Assembly: GCF_020782875.1 (NCBI RefSeq)
Contig: NZ_JAJGBN010000001.1
Coordinates: 1,029,095 to 1,093,094 of the forward strand
Length of the DNA stretch: 64,000 nt
From: Allomuricauda sp. M10
GTDB taxonomy: Bacteria > Bacteroidota > Bacteroidia > Flavobacteriales > Flavobacteriaceae
Direction of reading: 5' to 3'
The notes under the pieces are model-generated. The model had not been told where the DNA came from. It saw only the letters and a list, made by a program, of their open reading frames with translations, and did no database searches. The position numbers and the translations under genes are program-made. Of this stretch, positions 1 through 9,427 are shown one piece after another (within the stretch, counting starts at the first letter, position 1; every line of letters starts with the position of its first letter).

Positions 1-1221
1 TTGAAGAAAAAAGTGGATATGGACAATATTGTCTTGATTGGGCATTCCCGCGGAGGTGAAGCCGTTTCCATTGCTGCGGCTTTCAATAAATTGAACCGTT
101 TTCCGGACAATGCGAACGAAAAATTTGATTTCGGATTTGGGATTAAAGGTGTCATCACCGTAGCTCCGACCGATTATCGATATGACAGGGAAATGGAGTT
201 GGAAGACATCAACTATTTGTCGCTTCAAGGTGCCTGGGATTCTGATGAAACCAGTTTTTGGGGTATGCGGCCCTACCACCGATTAAAATTCTCCGAAGAT
301 TTTACCGGATTCAAAGCAGGTTTGTATATGAACCATGCCAATCATGGTCAGTTCAATACAACTTGGGGCAGGTCCGATTTTGGTGCGCCCACGGAATGGC
401 TGTTGAATTTGAAGCCATTGGTTACCGGTGAGGAGCAACAACATGTGGCCAAAGTATATGTAAGTGCCTTTGTGGAAGCCGTTTTGAAAGGAAACCAATC
501 CTACCTTCCCATTTTTAAAAATGCGGAATTGGCAGGGGACTGGCTGCCTAAAGAAGATTATTTTTCTCAATACGAAGATACTTCCAAAAAGATTTTATTG
601 GATTTTGAGGAAGATATGGATGTGGCTTCCTCAAAAATGGGAATCCAGATCAAGGCGGAAAATTTTAAAGTTTGGCGGGAAGAACAACTGAAGGCTAGGG
701 ATGGTGGAAGCCAACAAAACAGTGCCTTGGTATTGGGATGGAAATATGGAAAAAGTGCAAATACCGATTCATTGCCCCGCTATACCATCATGTTACCAGA
801 TACCTTGAAGCATTTTGAAAATGCGGATACCTTGGCCCTTTCATTGGCGTTGGGTAATCTTTCCGAGTTGAAAATCAAATCGGATAAAAAGAAAAAGGAA
901 AAATTGCCCGATCAAGGTTTTAACTTTAGTGTGGTGCTCACCGATAGTTTGGGTAGAAAGGCTACGGCAGATGTTGCAACCTCCAATGTGCTACCGAAAA
1001 CAATCAAATCCAAGTTTACCAAATTCAAGTTTATGGACAAGGAAATGATGGGTCAGGAATCTGAAATCCAGTTAAAGAGCTGCTATGTACCTATTTCACT
1101 TTTCAAACAAAAGAATGACAGTATTGAGTTGGATAAGCTAAGAGAAATTCAACTGGTTTTTGATAAAGATTCGCTTGGCGTGATGGTTTTGGACGACTTT
1201 GGCTTTTATATTCGACCTTAA
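1..1221 (+). CDS. Alpha/beta hydrolase, 5' truncated by window edge
   Basis: The reading frame is already open at base 1 (TTG), so the N-terminal part, including the oxyanion-hole region, lies outside the window. The nucleophile elbow GHSRGGE at residues 14-20 places the catalytic serine at 16. A strand followed by GAWDSDE near residue 80 and the NHANHG motif near 111-116 are placed like the acid and histidine of a serine hydrolase (chlorophyllase/PET-hydrolase-like group). About 200 further residues form a beta-rich C-terminal extension with no domain I recognise. Substrate is unknown. The downstream neighbour is convergent, 14 bp away. The hydrolase fold is secure; the specific activity is not. 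Confidence 0.75.
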   Translation: MKKKVDMDNIVLIGHSRGGEAVSIAAAFNKLNRFPDNANEKFDFGFGIKGVITVAPTDYRYDREMELEDINYLSLQGAWDSDETSFWGMRPYHRLKFSEDFTGFKAGLYMNHANHGQFNTTWGRSDFGAPTEWLLNLKPLVTGEEQQHVAKVYVSAFVEAVLKGNQSYLPIFKNAELAGDWLPKEDYFSQYEDTSKKILLDFEEDMDVASSKMGIQIKAENFKVWREEQLKARDGGSQQNSALVLGWKYGKSANTDSLPRYTIMLPDTLKHFENADTLALSLALGNLSELKIKSDKKKKEKLPDQGFNFSVVLTDSLGRKATADVATSNVLPKTIKSKFTKFKFMDKEMMGQESEIQLKSCYVPISLFKQKNDSIELDKLREIQLVFDKDSLGVMVLDDFGFYIRP

Positions 1222-1235
1222 AGAGATCAGTTCAA

Positions 1236-1991
1236 TTAGTTGTCGTAAACGTACTTCTTTCCGTCAAAGCTGAGGGTATTTTGTGCTAAAGAACTGTCCA
1301 ATGGGTTCTGCACTTGTATCTTAAGTCCCTTCATAGCTATTTTGATGCTACAAGAAGGGCCCATTTTGGAGGAACTGGCATAACCATTCGTGGCAATGAA
1401 TGTTTCATTATTGGGAAAGGCTGGGGTTTCTTCCAAATACCCGTTTTTGAGCAAATAGGCATTCACCCGGTAGAACATTTTCTGTTGAAGACTGTCCTGA
1501 CCTTGTAACAGGTATAGAGTGGTGCCGTCATAGGTTTCGATTTGATGGATGCCATTGTAGATGATCGGGGTACCATACAAAGAGGTGGGTACCATTTTAT
1601 CATTGGATTGGTACAAGGCAATGTTCTTGATCCGATTTCCGGAATTTTCCAAACGGGTAACCCATGAAAACACTGCAATCTTTTTATCTGCAGAAAAAGT
1701 AAATGAAAAAGCATGCTTTTTTGCCTTATAATTGGTTTCGATTTCTGCCAACAATTTTTCCGAACCGATATGCTCAATGGTCCGCCTAATTTTTTCGTTG
1801 ATTTCTACTATGGCTTCCGAATTGGGATTCGGTCTTGAGCTGATAGTTTCAAGCTTGGTGAACAAGCTGTCCAAGGAAGTGATGATTTCTTCACCATTGG
1901 TAAACTCCCGTATGTTGCTTTTACGGGTGCAAGAAGTAGAAAGTAATACCAGGCTACAAATAGAAAGAATGGGGAATTGGCTAAGTCTCAT
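1236..1991 (-). CDS. Hypothetical lipoprotein
   Basis: A 251-residue protein with an N-terminal hydrophobic stretch and lipobox LSTSC, giving lipidation at Cys21, so it should be exported and anchored to a membrane. Residues about 30-80 look helical; the rest alternates beta strands and turns, with a short DKKIAVFSW segment and repeated YNG/YDG turns suggestive of a small beta-propeller or beta-sandwich. I do not recognise a family. It converges with the truncated hydrolase and stands alone; the 216 bp before the next plus-strand gene should carry its promoter. Being a real gene is supported by the signal peptide and the long uninterrupted frame. Confidence 0.7.
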   Translation of the reverse strand: MRLSQFPILSICSLVLLSTSCTRKSNIREFTNGEEIITSLDSLFTKLETISSRPNPNSEAIVEINEKIRRTIEHIGSEKLLAEIETNYKAKKHAFSFTFSADKKIAVFSWVTRLENSGNRIKNIALYQSNDKMVPTSLYGTPIIYNGIHQIETYDGTTLYLLQGQDSLQQKMFYRVNAYLLKNGYLEETPAFPNNETFIATNGYASSSKMGPSCSIKIAMKGLKIQVQNPLDSSLAQNTLSFDGKKYVYDN

Positions 1992-2249
1992 TTGATTGAT
2001 GTCTAATTATGGACTGTGTTGCAAAATTGTAAGTTTTACAAATACATGTTGTATAGCAATCTACCAATCGGCCATTTGAGTTGACCAATCGGCTTTTTTA
2101 ATGCATAGATGCCGAGTCAACATCAAGGTTGCAGCATTAAGAAAAAATTGGGAGTCCATCATGGTTTTGTGCCCGTTTATGCACTTGTCCGATGAATCTT
2201 TAGTAACTTGGTATGTTGGAAAGTAGATAATCTTTCCCTTGAGAAGGAA

Positions 2250-2870
2250 ATGGCAGAATTGATCAAATTATACGAAGAGAACCCTAATCCCCGTCAGGTG
2301 GAGAAGGTAGTGAATGTACTACGAAAAGGCGGGTTGGTCATATATCCAACGGATACCGTTTACGGTTTAGGGTGCGATATCACCAATACCAAGGCATTGG
2401 AACGCTTGGCCAGGATTAAGGGCATCAAATTGGAGAAGGCGAACTGGTCCTTCGTTTGTGCGGACCTCAGCAATTTATCGGATTATGTGCGCCAAATCGA
2501 TTCTTCCACCTTTAAGATTTTAAAGAGAACCCTTCCAGGTCCGTACACTTTTATTTTACCTGGGAACAACAACCTTCCCAAGGATTTCAAGAAAAAGAAA
2601 ACAGTAGGTATCCGGGTGCCTGACAACAATATAGCCAGGGCCTTGGTGGCCGGACTCGGCAATCCGATCGTTTCCACTTCCATACATGATGAGGATGATA
2701 TAATTGAATATACCACCGATCCCGAGCTGATTTATGAAAAATGGCAGAACTTGGTGGATGTGGTGATAGACGGGGGTTATGGAGATAATGTGGCCTCCAC
2801 GGTCATAGACCTTTCCGAAGGAGAACCGATTGTGGTTCGGGAAGGCAAGGGAAGTCTCGATATTTTATAA
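2250..2870 (+). CDS. L-threonylcarbamoyladenylate synthase (Sua5/YrdC family)
   Basis: Makes threonylcarbamoyl-AMP from threonine, bicarbonate and ATP, the precursor for t6A37 on ANN-decoding tRNAs; cytoplasmic. The family signature is the sequence from GLVIYPTDTVYGLGCD through the KRPxxxP-like region: here the segment reads ARIKGIKLEKANWSFV, so the usual KxR/P pattern is altered, as in the YciO-like subgroup. Later blocks are LPGPYTFIL, VGIRVPDN and PIVSTSIH. I chose ATG 2250 over the TTG at 2208 because homologues begin close to AELIKLYEENPNP; this gives 206 residues. A YciO-type role rather than true TsaC activity is possible because of the altered motif. Confidence 0.85.
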   Translation: MAELIKLYEENPNPRQVEKVVNVLRKGGLVIYPTDTVYGLGCDITNTKALERLARIKGIKLEKANWSFVCADLSNLSDYVRQIDSSTFKILKRTLPGPYTFILPGNNNLPKDFKKKKTVGIRVPDNNIARALVAGLGNPIVSTSIHDEDDIIEYTTDPELIYEKWQNLVDVVIDGGYGDNVASTVIDLSEGEPIVVREGKGSLDIL

Positions 2871-2878
2871 AATAAAAA

Positions 2879-2910
2879 AAGCGGCCTGAAAAGGCCGCTT
2901 CTTATTTTTT
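2879..2910. terminator. Rho-independent terminator, probably bidirectional
   Basis: An 8-bp perfect stem (2879-2886 with 2893-2900) rich in G and C with a TGAAAA loop, preceded by an A run and followed by a T-rich run. It lies between the convergent Sua5/YrdC gene and the OmpA lipoprotein gene and can serve both. Confidence 0.85.
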
Positions 2911-2921
2911 GAACCGATTTC

Positions 2922-3794
2922 TTATTTACCAGTACCACCGATAGCAGGATCTTTCATTCCTTCTTCGATCATGTTATAGAACTGATCGATTTTTGGAAGC
3001 ACCACGATACGGGTTCTTCTGTTTTTGGCCCTGTTGGCAGAAGTGTCGTTGCTCACAAGAGGAATGTAGTAGCTACGTCCGGCAGCAGTCATTCTAGCAG
3101 GATCTACACCAAAATCATTTTGAAGGATCCTAACAACTGAAGTGGCACGTTTTGCACTCAAATCCCAGTTGTCCAAAAGAACTCCGCTCTTGTAAGGTAC
3201 GTTGTCTGTGTGACCTTCTACCATGAATTCGAAGTCAGGTTTGTTGTTCACCACTTTGGCAACTTTGCCCAATACTTCTTTGGCAGCTGCGGTTACGTTG
3301 TAGCTTCCGCTTCTGAACAACAATTTGTCAGAGATGGAAACGAATACCACACCTTTTTCAACACTTACCTCGATGTCCTCGTCATCCAAGTTTCCAAGTA
3401 CACCTTTCAAGCTCTGCACCAAAGAAAGGTTAACAGAGTCCCTACGGGTAACCGCATCTTGAAGTTTTCTGATGGTAAGGTCTTTTTCTTTAAGGCTTTC
3501 CAAAGATTTTTCAAGGTTTTCAGCACCTTTTGTGGTAAGGGTTGTCAAGTTGCCCATATTGTTGATAAGCTCTTGGTTGTTGGCTTTCAAGAAGGCATTT
3601 TGATCTTCGAGGGTTTTTAATTTGGCGTCTGCAGTGGCTTTGTCTTCCAAACAATCGTTCAGTTTAACGGTTGCAGAGTTCAATAAATCTTGGGTTTCTT
3701 TTTGTTTGGCCTCCAGTTCTGCATATTTCTTCTGTGATACACAAGAGGTTAATAGAACTGACATTGCCAATGTTCCTAGAAAAATTTTTTTCAT
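2922..3794 (-). CDS. OmpA-family lipoprotein
   Basis: A 290-residue cell-envelope protein with a lipobox ending at Cys18 (LLTSC). Residues about 20-125 are predicted coiled coil (heptad-like K/E/L pattern), followed by an OmpA/MotB C-terminal domain at about 160-275. Peptidoglycan-binding signatures are seen: VEGHTDN, WDLSAKRA and the NRAKNRRT block, which in OmpA carries the Asp/Arg pair that binds diaminopimelate. Function is most likely tethering the outer membrane to peptidoglycan. It is monocistronic, with a terminator shared with the convergent neighbour. A second OmpA-type protein with a different N-terminal region lies at 58899-59591. Confidence 0.9.
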   Translation of the reverse strand: MKKIFLGTLAMSVLLTSCVSQKKYAELEAKQKETQDLLNSATVKLNDCLEDKATADAKLKTLEDQNAFLKANNQELINNMGNLTTLTTKGAENLEKSLESLKEKDLTIRKLQDAVTRRDSVNLSLVQSLKGVLGNLDDEDIEVSVEKGVVFVSISDKLLFRSGSYNVTAAAKEVLGKVAKVVNNKPDFEFMVEGHTDNVPYKSGVLLDNWDLSAKRATSVVRILQNDFGVDPARMTAAGRSYYIPLVSNDTSANRAKNRRTRIVVLPKIDQFYNMIEEGMKDPAIGGTGK

Positions 3795-3890
3795 AGTTCA
3801 GAATATAATTTAAGGATTGTTAGATTAATCAATGTTACAAAAACTAAACCAAAATTATAGAAAAACCAAAGTTCCGCTATTTCGGTATCG

Positions 3891-4892
3891 TTAATCTTTT
3901 ACTAAAATGTTAAAATTCTTTATATGATGTACGAAGTAAGACCAAACTATGGACGTCACCGGGTAGTACTTTAATAAAAAATTAGCTTTTTCACGCTTTT
4001 TGTACATTTTGCTAAAATTAGCATAAAAACTCAGATGTGCCTTGAGAATGGCCAAACAATGGTCGAATTTGAGTTGGAAAATAAATCGCGCAGCGGCAAT
4101 CCCATCCATCAACAATCGTAACAGTACAATTGGCCAAGCTTTTTTGCGAGGCAAATTTTTGGTGATGGAAAACAGGGAATTCCTAAAATTGAGAAAGGTT
4201 TTCTTTGGGTTCATGTTGGATAGGGTAGAGCCTCCCAAATGATAAATATGGCTGTGGCCCACATAAAATACCTTATGCCCAGCGTTTTTGGCCCGCCAAC
4301 AAAGGTCGATTTCTTCTTGATGGGCAAAATAGTCCTCATCAAAACCGTTCAATGATCGAAATACCTCACTTTTGATGAACATACACGCCCCGGTGGCCCA
4401 GAAAACTTCTTTTATATCATTGTATTGGCCTTCGTCCTTTTCAATGGACTGAAAAATTCGTCCCCTACAAAAAGGGTATCCCAACATATCAATAAAACCA
4501 CCTGCGGCACCGGCGTATTCAAAATGATCCTTTTGTTTCAGGTCCAATATTTTAGGTTGAATGATGGCCGCTTCCGGAATTTTATCAAAGGCCTTTATGA
4601 TGGGTCCCAACCAGTTTTCGGTCACCTCCACATCGGAATTCAAAAGACAGAATAGATCGGCATCAATACACTTTAACCCATCATTATAGCCTTTGGCAAA
4701 ACCACCGTTAACGTCGTTTTGTACTATGCCAACTGAAGGGTAGTGTTGTTTTAAAAACTCCACGGAACCATCGGTACTGGCATTGTCCACCACATAGATG
4801 TCGGCGCCTTTGGAATGCTCCATGACCGAAGGTAGGAACCGCTCCAAAAGGGCTTCCCCATTCCAATTGAGTATGACGACGGCGATTTTCAA
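3891..4892 (-). CDS. Glycosyltransferase family 2
   Basis: An inverting GT-A fold transferase of 333 residues. The N-terminal strand VVILNWNG, the VVDNASTDGS block at residues 34-43 (nucleotide binding) and the metal-binding NSDVE at about 85-89 are typical of the rhamnosyltransferase-like (WbbL) group of family 2. A later ATGACMFI and GFDEDYFAHQEEIDLCWR segment carries the catalytic-base region. The C-terminal 90 residues are basic and helical, perhaps binding the membrane. It probably adds a sugar to a surface polysaccharide or lipid; donor and acceptor are unknown. The next minus-strand gene upstream ends 12 bp before its start, so the two may be co-transcribed. Confidence 0.88.
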   Translation of the reverse strand: MKIAVVILNWNGEALLERFLPSVMEHSKGADIYVVDNASTDGSVEFLKQHYPSVGIVQNDVNGGFAKGYNDGLKCIDADLFCLLNSDVEVTENWLGPIIKAFDKIPEAAIIQPKILDLKQKDHFEYAGAAGGFIDMLGYPFCRGRIFQSIEKDEGQYNDIKEVFWATGACMFIKSEVFRSLNGFDEDYFAHQEEIDLCWRAKNAGHKVFYVGHSHIYHLGGSTLSNMNPKKTFLNFRNSLFSITKNLPRKKAWPIVLLRLLMDGIAAARFIFQLKFDHCLAILKAHLSFYANFSKMYKKREKANFLLKYYPVTSIVWSYFVHHIKNFNILVKD

Positions 4893-4904
4893 AACGGAGG
4901 CAAA

Positions 4905-5351
4905 TTAACGGCTAAAATCAGGAATATCCTCTAAAAACCTGTATTTTTCATGCTCGTGGTCCATTTCACAACAATAATGTTCCAAACCGTTGGTTACCAA
5001 AAGAAAATTGGCCTTTAATTGATAGTTGTAGCGTGCAATCTGATCAAAAGTACTTTGGTCAATCTTCACTTCGGGGGCTTTACATTCCACCAATAAAAAA
5101 ATAGATCCATCTGGGTTGAAGACCACCACATCATACCTTTTTTTCAAGGAATTCACGGTCAATTGTTTCTCCACATTGATCAAACTTTTGGGGAAATTTT
5201 TGGTGAAGATCAAAAAATGGAGCAAGTGTTGGCGTACCCATTCTTCGGGTTGCAGTACCACAAATTTTTTACGGATGCCGTCAAAGATGTACTGCCTATT
5301 TTGGCTATTTTTGATTCGGAACTCATATTTGGGAAAGTTCAATGGCTGCAT
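4905..5351 (-). CDS. Type I restriction enzyme R N-terminal-domain protein
   Basis: A 148-residue stand-alone protein resembling the HsdR_N nuclease-fold domain. The core reads YDVVVFNPDG followed by LLVECKAP, a PD-(D/E)xK-type pattern with Asp and E-x-K residues near 72 and 88-90. There is no helicase part and no nearby HsdM or HsdS, so it is not a type I restriction system. It begins 27 bp from the divergent holA start, an arrangement I recall as frequent in Flavobacteriaceae. A housekeeping nuclease or DNA-binding role is possible, but no function is established. Confidence 0.8.
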   Translation of the reverse strand: MQPLNFPKYEFRIKNSQNRQYIFDGIRKKFVVLQPEEWVRQHLLHFLIFTKNFPKSLINVEKQLTVNSLKKRYDVVVFNPDGSIFLLVECKAPEVKIDQSTFDQIARYNYQLKANFLLVTNGLEHYCCEMDHEHEKYRFLEDIPDFSR

Positions 5352-5378
5352 TGGGCAAAAATGACGATTTTTTTTGGA

Positions 5379-6380
5379 ATGGAAAGAGTTAAGGAAATTG
5401 TAGCGGAAATCAATAAGGGCAACCCTAAACCTATTTATTTTTTAATGGGAGAGGAACCTTATTATATTGATAAGATATCACAATACATTGCGGACAATGT
5501 CCTGACCGAAGAGGAAAAGGGTTTCAACCAAATGGTACTTTATGGAAAAGACACCACTTTAGAAAGTGTAGTGGCCAATGCAAAACGTTTTCCTATGATG
5601 GCGAAGTATCAGGTCGTCATTGTTAAGGAGGCGCAGCACCTTTCCAGAACCATTGAAAACTTGATTTCCTATGTGGAAAATCCCCAACCGACCACAATTC
5701 TTGTCATCTGTTTTAAATATAAAAAGCTCGATAAGCGGAAGAAGCTATACAAGGCCATTCAGAAGAACGGTGAACTTTTTGAGAGCAACAAACTGTATGA
5801 AAACCAAGTTGCCGATTGGATCCGAAGGACTCTGAGTGGCAAGGGTTATAAAATTTCTCCCAAATCCTGTGTGCTCTTAGTGGAATTTTTGGGAACCGAC
5901 CTAAGTAAAATCAGTAATGAACTGGATAAGCTTGCATTGGTCGTTCCTCAAGAAACAGAAATCACGGCGGAAATCATTGAACAACATATCGGAATCAGTA
6001 AGGATTTCAACAATTTTGAATTGAAGAAGGCCATTGGCGAACGCGATGTAAAAAAGGCATCGCGAATCATCGATTATTTTGCGCAGAATCCGAAGGACAA
6101 TCCTTTTGTGGTCACCATCACTTTGCTGAACACTTTCTTCACCCAGTTGCTACAATATCACGGATTGAACGATCACTCGCCCGGCAATGTAGCCAAGGCA
6201 TTGGGTGTAAACCCCTATTTTGTGAGTGAGTTTACCGTGGCCGCGAAAAACTATCCCATGAAAAGGGTGAGCGGTATCATTTCCAATCTTAGGGACTTGG
6301 ACCTTAAAAGCAAAGGAGTAGGGGCCAATAACATGGCACAGGCGGACCTGCTAAAAGAATTATTGATTCAGATTGTTTGA
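5379..6380 (+). CDS. holA: DNA polymerase III subunit delta
   Basis: The clamp-loader delta subunit that opens the sliding clamp during replication. The segment KPIYFLMGEEPYYIDK near the N-terminus and the following AAA+-like helices match the family; length is 333 residues, close to normal. An open frame extends upstream to 5163 but overlaps the divergent HsdR_N gene, so it is not coding; ATG 5379 (MERVKEIV) fits homologues, with ATG 5361 as an alternative six codons upstream. Its stop is one base from the stop of the convergent DoxX gene. Essential function is expected. Confidence 0.9.
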   Translation: MERVKEIVAEINKGNPKPIYFLMGEEPYYIDKISQYIADNVLTEEEKGFNQMVLYGKDTTLESVVANAKRFPMMAKYQVVIVKEAQHLSRTIENLISYVENPQPTTILVICFKYKKLDKRKKLYKAIQKNGELFESNKLYENQVADWIRRTLSGKGYKISPKSCVLLVEFLGTDLSKISNELDKLALVVPQETEITAEIIEQHIGISKDFNNFELKKAIGERDVKKASRIIDYFAQNPKDNPFVVTITLLNTFFTQLLQYHGLNDHSPGNVAKALGVNPYFVSEFTVAAKNYPMKRVSGIISNLRDLDLKSKGVGANNMAQADLLKELLIQIV

Positions 6381-6381
6381 C

Positions 6382-6759
6382 CTATTTTTTATCTACGCTG
6401 TATTTACCAGGACCCAATAACATGATCACCACAAAAACGGTCAGGTAAAGCAATGCCATTTCCTTTGTTCCAAATGGATCGCCGCCATGGATCATAAATC
6501 CGGCAACGAACATAGTGATAGCGGTCGGGATAGCGGCCCAACGGGTCTTGAAGCCAACAATCATTAAAATAGGACAGATAAATTCACCCACAACGGCCAA
6601 AAACAAAGTAGGTGCCTGGCCAATACCGAAAGGGTTGGCAAATTCGGTATTGCCGTTAATCAAGTTCATAAGTTTGGGATAACCATGGGTCATCATGAAT
6701 GCGGAAGGAACGATTCGCAATAATGCCAGACCAAGGTGTATAAGCGTGTTATTTTTCAT
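6382..6759 (-). CDS. DoxX family membrane protein
   Basis: A 125-residue inner-membrane protein with about four hydrophobic segments. The features RIVPSAFMMTHGYPKL near the N-terminus, a conserved GEFICPILMIVGFKTRWAA block and a C-terminal ALLYLTVFVVIMLLGPG helix are typical of DoxX/DoxD-like proteins related to the quinone oxidoreductase subunit. The family is often linked to redox balance and oxidative stress but is mostly uncharacterised. It converges on holA with a single base between stops and ends transcription of a short monocistronic unit. Confidence 0.85.
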   Translation of the reverse strand: MKNNTLIHLGLALLRIVPSAFMMTHGYPKLMNLINGNTEFANPFGIGQAPTLFLAVVGEFICPILMIVGFKTRWAAIPTAITMFVAGFMIHGGDPFGTKEMALLYLTVFVVIMLLGPGKYSVDKK

Positions 6760-6857
6760 TCATGGGGGATTTAGTTACCGTGAAATTATTAATAATGTTT
6801 CAAAAAACGCAACATTACTTCATGAAAAGCGATTTTGGGTTGACGCATTTTTTAAAG

Positions 6858-9269
6858 TCATCTCAGTTTTGGATATGATTTCGGGTCCACTTCGTGCATG
6901 ATGGCATAAACCTTCTCGAAAATATCCTCAGCATTCGGTTTTGAAAAATAATCCCCATCTGTGGCATATGCTGGGCGATGCGCCTTTGATGCCAGCGTTT
7001 GTGGCGCGCTATCCAAATATTTGTAACCTTCCTGTTTTTCTACAATTTCTTGCATCAAATACGCAGAACACCCGCCGGGAACATCCTCATCAATAACCAA
7101 AAGGCGGTTCGTTTTTTGAAGACTTTTCACTACATCATGATCCAAATCGAATGGCAATAAAGTTTGCGCATCGATGACTTCGGCATCAATGCCCACTTCA
7201 AGAAGTTCCTGGGCTACTTTCTCAACGATCCGCAAAGTGGAACCGTAGGAAACCAAGGTAATGTCCGAACCTTGTTTTAAGGTTTCAACCTTTCCTATTG
7301 GGGTGCAGAACTCGCCCAAATTGGAAGGTAATTTCTCTTTCAATCGGTACCCGTTAAGACTTTCAATGATCAAGGCAGGTTCATCACTCTTCAAAAGGGT
7401 GTTGTAAAAACCAGCTGCCTGTGTCATGTTCCTTGGAGCGAGAATGTACATGCCCCTAAGCAGATGAATCAAGCCTCCCATGGGTGATCCGGAATGCCAA
7501 ATGCCTTCCAGCCGGTGTCCTCTGGTACGCACAATGAGTGGCGCTTTTTGCTTGCCCACGGTTCGGTACATTAAGGTAGCAAGGTCGTCACTCAATGTTT
7601 GGATGGCATACAGGATATAATCCAAATATTGAATTTCGGCTATTGGTCGCAGTCCACGTAGCGCCATCCCGATACCTTGACCAATGATGCTTGTTTCACG
7701 GATTCCTGTATCGGCAACCCTAAGTTCACCGAATTTCTTTTGAAGCCCTTCAAGGCCTTGGTTCACATCTCCAATATTTCCGGTATCCTCGCCAAAAACC
7801 AAGGCCTCAGGATATTTTTCGAACAAAGCTTCAAAATTATCCCTGAGAATGATCCTTCCATCTACTTCTTCGGTATTGTTGGAGTAGGTGGGGACTACAG
7901 CCGGTATATTGGTGGCCCTATTTTCCAATTCGCTATATAAATGGGAACTGTATTTGGGCTCGTTGGTGTCTAAAAAGTTGGACACCCAATTTTGTAATTG
8001 ATTTTTTTCTGAGCTGTTTTCTCCCAATAGAAAACGAAGGGCATGTCGGGATTTGCTTGCCAAATCCTTTTTCAATGGCTCTTCAATGGCAATCAAGTCA
8101 TTCTTTATTTTGGTGATAAAGGCCCTGTTCGGACTTTTGCTTGCCGCTTGATCCAATAATTGCACCAATTGCTTTTTGGCTTCCAAATGAGGTTTAAGGA
8201 ACTCGGACCATGCTTCTTTTTTAGCAGTCCTTACCTTGTGCTTAATGTCACGTTCCAATTTTTTGAGATCTTCCTCGGAGCTGATACCGTTCTCCAGAAT
8301 CCATTCCCTGAACTGTTTGTTGCAATCGTGTTCCTTTTCCCATTCCAATCTTTCGGCAGATTTGTACCGTTCATGTGAACCAGAGGTGGAATGCCCTTGT
8401 GGTTGGGTCAGTTCGGTAACATGTATCATTACGGGGACGTGTTCCTCCCTTGCAATATCAGAAGCATTTTCAAACGCATGGATCAGGGCGGTATAGTCCC
8501 ATCCTTTTACTTTTAGGATTTCATACCCCTTGGTTTCCTCATCTCGCTGCAATCCACTTAATGCTTCGGAAATGTCACCTTTGGTGGTATGGAATTCCGA
8601 TGGTACCGAAATGCCGTATTCATCATCCCAAATGCAGATGACCATGGGGACCTGCATTACCCCGGCGGCATTGATCACCTCAAAAAAGTGACCTTCACTG
8701 GTGCTGGCATTGCCAATGGTGCCCCAAGCCACTTCGTTTCCATTGTTGGAAAAGTTGGTCTGGTCTATTTCCTTTACGTTTCTATATATTTTGGAGGCCT
8801 GCGCAAGACCCAATAGTCGAGGCATTTGCCCTGCGGTACAGGAAATGTCCGCGCTACTGTTCTTTTGTTTGGTGAGATCTTTCCAGGTGCCGTCCTCATT
8901 TAGGCTATGGGTAACAAAATGACCGCCCATTTGCCTTCCGGCACTCATGGGGTCTTTGTTGATGTCGGTAGTGGCGTATAGTCCGTGAAAAAACTGTTTT
9001 GGGCTCAAGTAGTCCAAGGCCATCATAAAAGTCTGGTCCCTGTAGTAGCCACTTCTAAAATCCCCATCTTGAAAAGCCCTGGCCATGGCAAGCTGTGGAA
9101 GTTCCTTTCCATCCCCAAAAATCCCGAATTTGGCCTTTCCGGAGAGTACTTCACGGCGACCCAACAAACTACATTCCCTACTGGTAACGGCTATTTCATA
9201 ATCCTGAAGAATCTGTGATCGAAAGTCTTCGAAGGAAATATCGCTGCTGGTACTCGGGTCAGGTTTCAT
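6858..9269 (-). CDS. Alpha-ketoacid dehydrogenase E1, alpha/beta fusion (long form)
   Basis: A thiamine-diphosphate enzyme of 803 residues in which E1 alpha (about 1-400) and E1 beta (about 460-800) are fused. The alpha part has GNASTSEGHFFEVINAAG, the TPP motif with Asn and Ser at places where GDGA is usual, and DDEYGISVPSE. The beta part begins GEDTGNIGDVNQGLEG and contains ADTGIRETSIIGQGIGMAL. It would decarboxylate a 2-oxo acid, probably a branched-chain one, and pass the acyl group to lipoyl E2; no E2 or E3 is nearby. A shorter paralogue is at 56343-58319. Proteins like this are often misnamed tungsten formylmethanofuran dehydrogenase. Confidence 0.85.
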   Translation of the reverse strand: MKPDPSTSSDISFEDFRSQILQDYEIAVTSRECSLLGRREVLSGKAKFGIFGDGKELPQLAMARAFQDGDFRSGYYRDQTFMMALDYLSPKQFFHGLYATTDINKDPMSAGRQMGGHFVTHSLNEDGTWKDLTKQKNSSADISCTAGQMPRLLGLAQASKIYRNVKEIDQTNFSNNGNEVAWGTIGNASTSEGHFFEVINAAGVMQVPMVICIWDDEYGISVPSEFHTTKGDISEALSGLQRDEETKGYEILKVKGWDYTALIHAFENASDIAREEHVPVMIHVTELTQPQGHSTSGSHERYKSAERLEWEKEHDCNKQFREWILENGISSEEDLKKLERDIKHKVRTAKKEAWSEFLKPHLEAKKQLVQLLDQAASKSPNRAFITKIKNDLIAIEEPLKKDLASKSRHALRFLLGENSSEKNQLQNWVSNFLDTNEPKYSSHLYSELENRATNIPAVVPTYSNNTEEVDGRIILRDNFEALFEKYPEALVFGEDTGNIGDVNQGLEGLQKKFGELRVADTGIRETSIIGQGIGMALRGLRPIAEIQYLDYILYAIQTLSDDLATLMYRTVGKQKAPLIVRTRGHRLEGIWHSGSPMGGLIHLLRGMYILAPRNMTQAAGFYNTLLKSDEPALIIESLNGYRLKEKLPSNLGEFCTPIGKVETLKQGSDITLVSYGSTLRIVEKVAQELLEVGIDAEVIDAQTLLPFDLDHDVVKSLQKTNRLLVIDEDVPGGCSAYLMQEIVEKQEGYKYLDSAPQTLASKAHRPAYATDGDYFSKPNAEDIFEKVYAIMHEVDPKSYPKLR

Positions 9270-9427
9270 GGGCTAATATCGATTTCTGCGAAATTACTAA
9301 AATACGTACAATTCGGCAATATCAGCTCATGTTAATAAAATATCAATTCAATAACATTATTGTGATTTTGGAACAAAAAATTTAAAAAATTGCTATTTCG
9401 AAACTTTCAATTTATCAAAATGATAAA

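Noticed and set aside
4905..5351. Part of a type I restriction system
   Set aside because: Only the HsdR_N-like domain is present, with no helicase, HsdM or HsdS near; the neighbours are housekeeping.
5163..5378. 5' extension of the holA frame upstream to an early start
   Set aside because: It overlaps the divergent HsdR_N gene for nearly its whole length and has no family similarity; the ATG at 5379 begins the conserved sequence.
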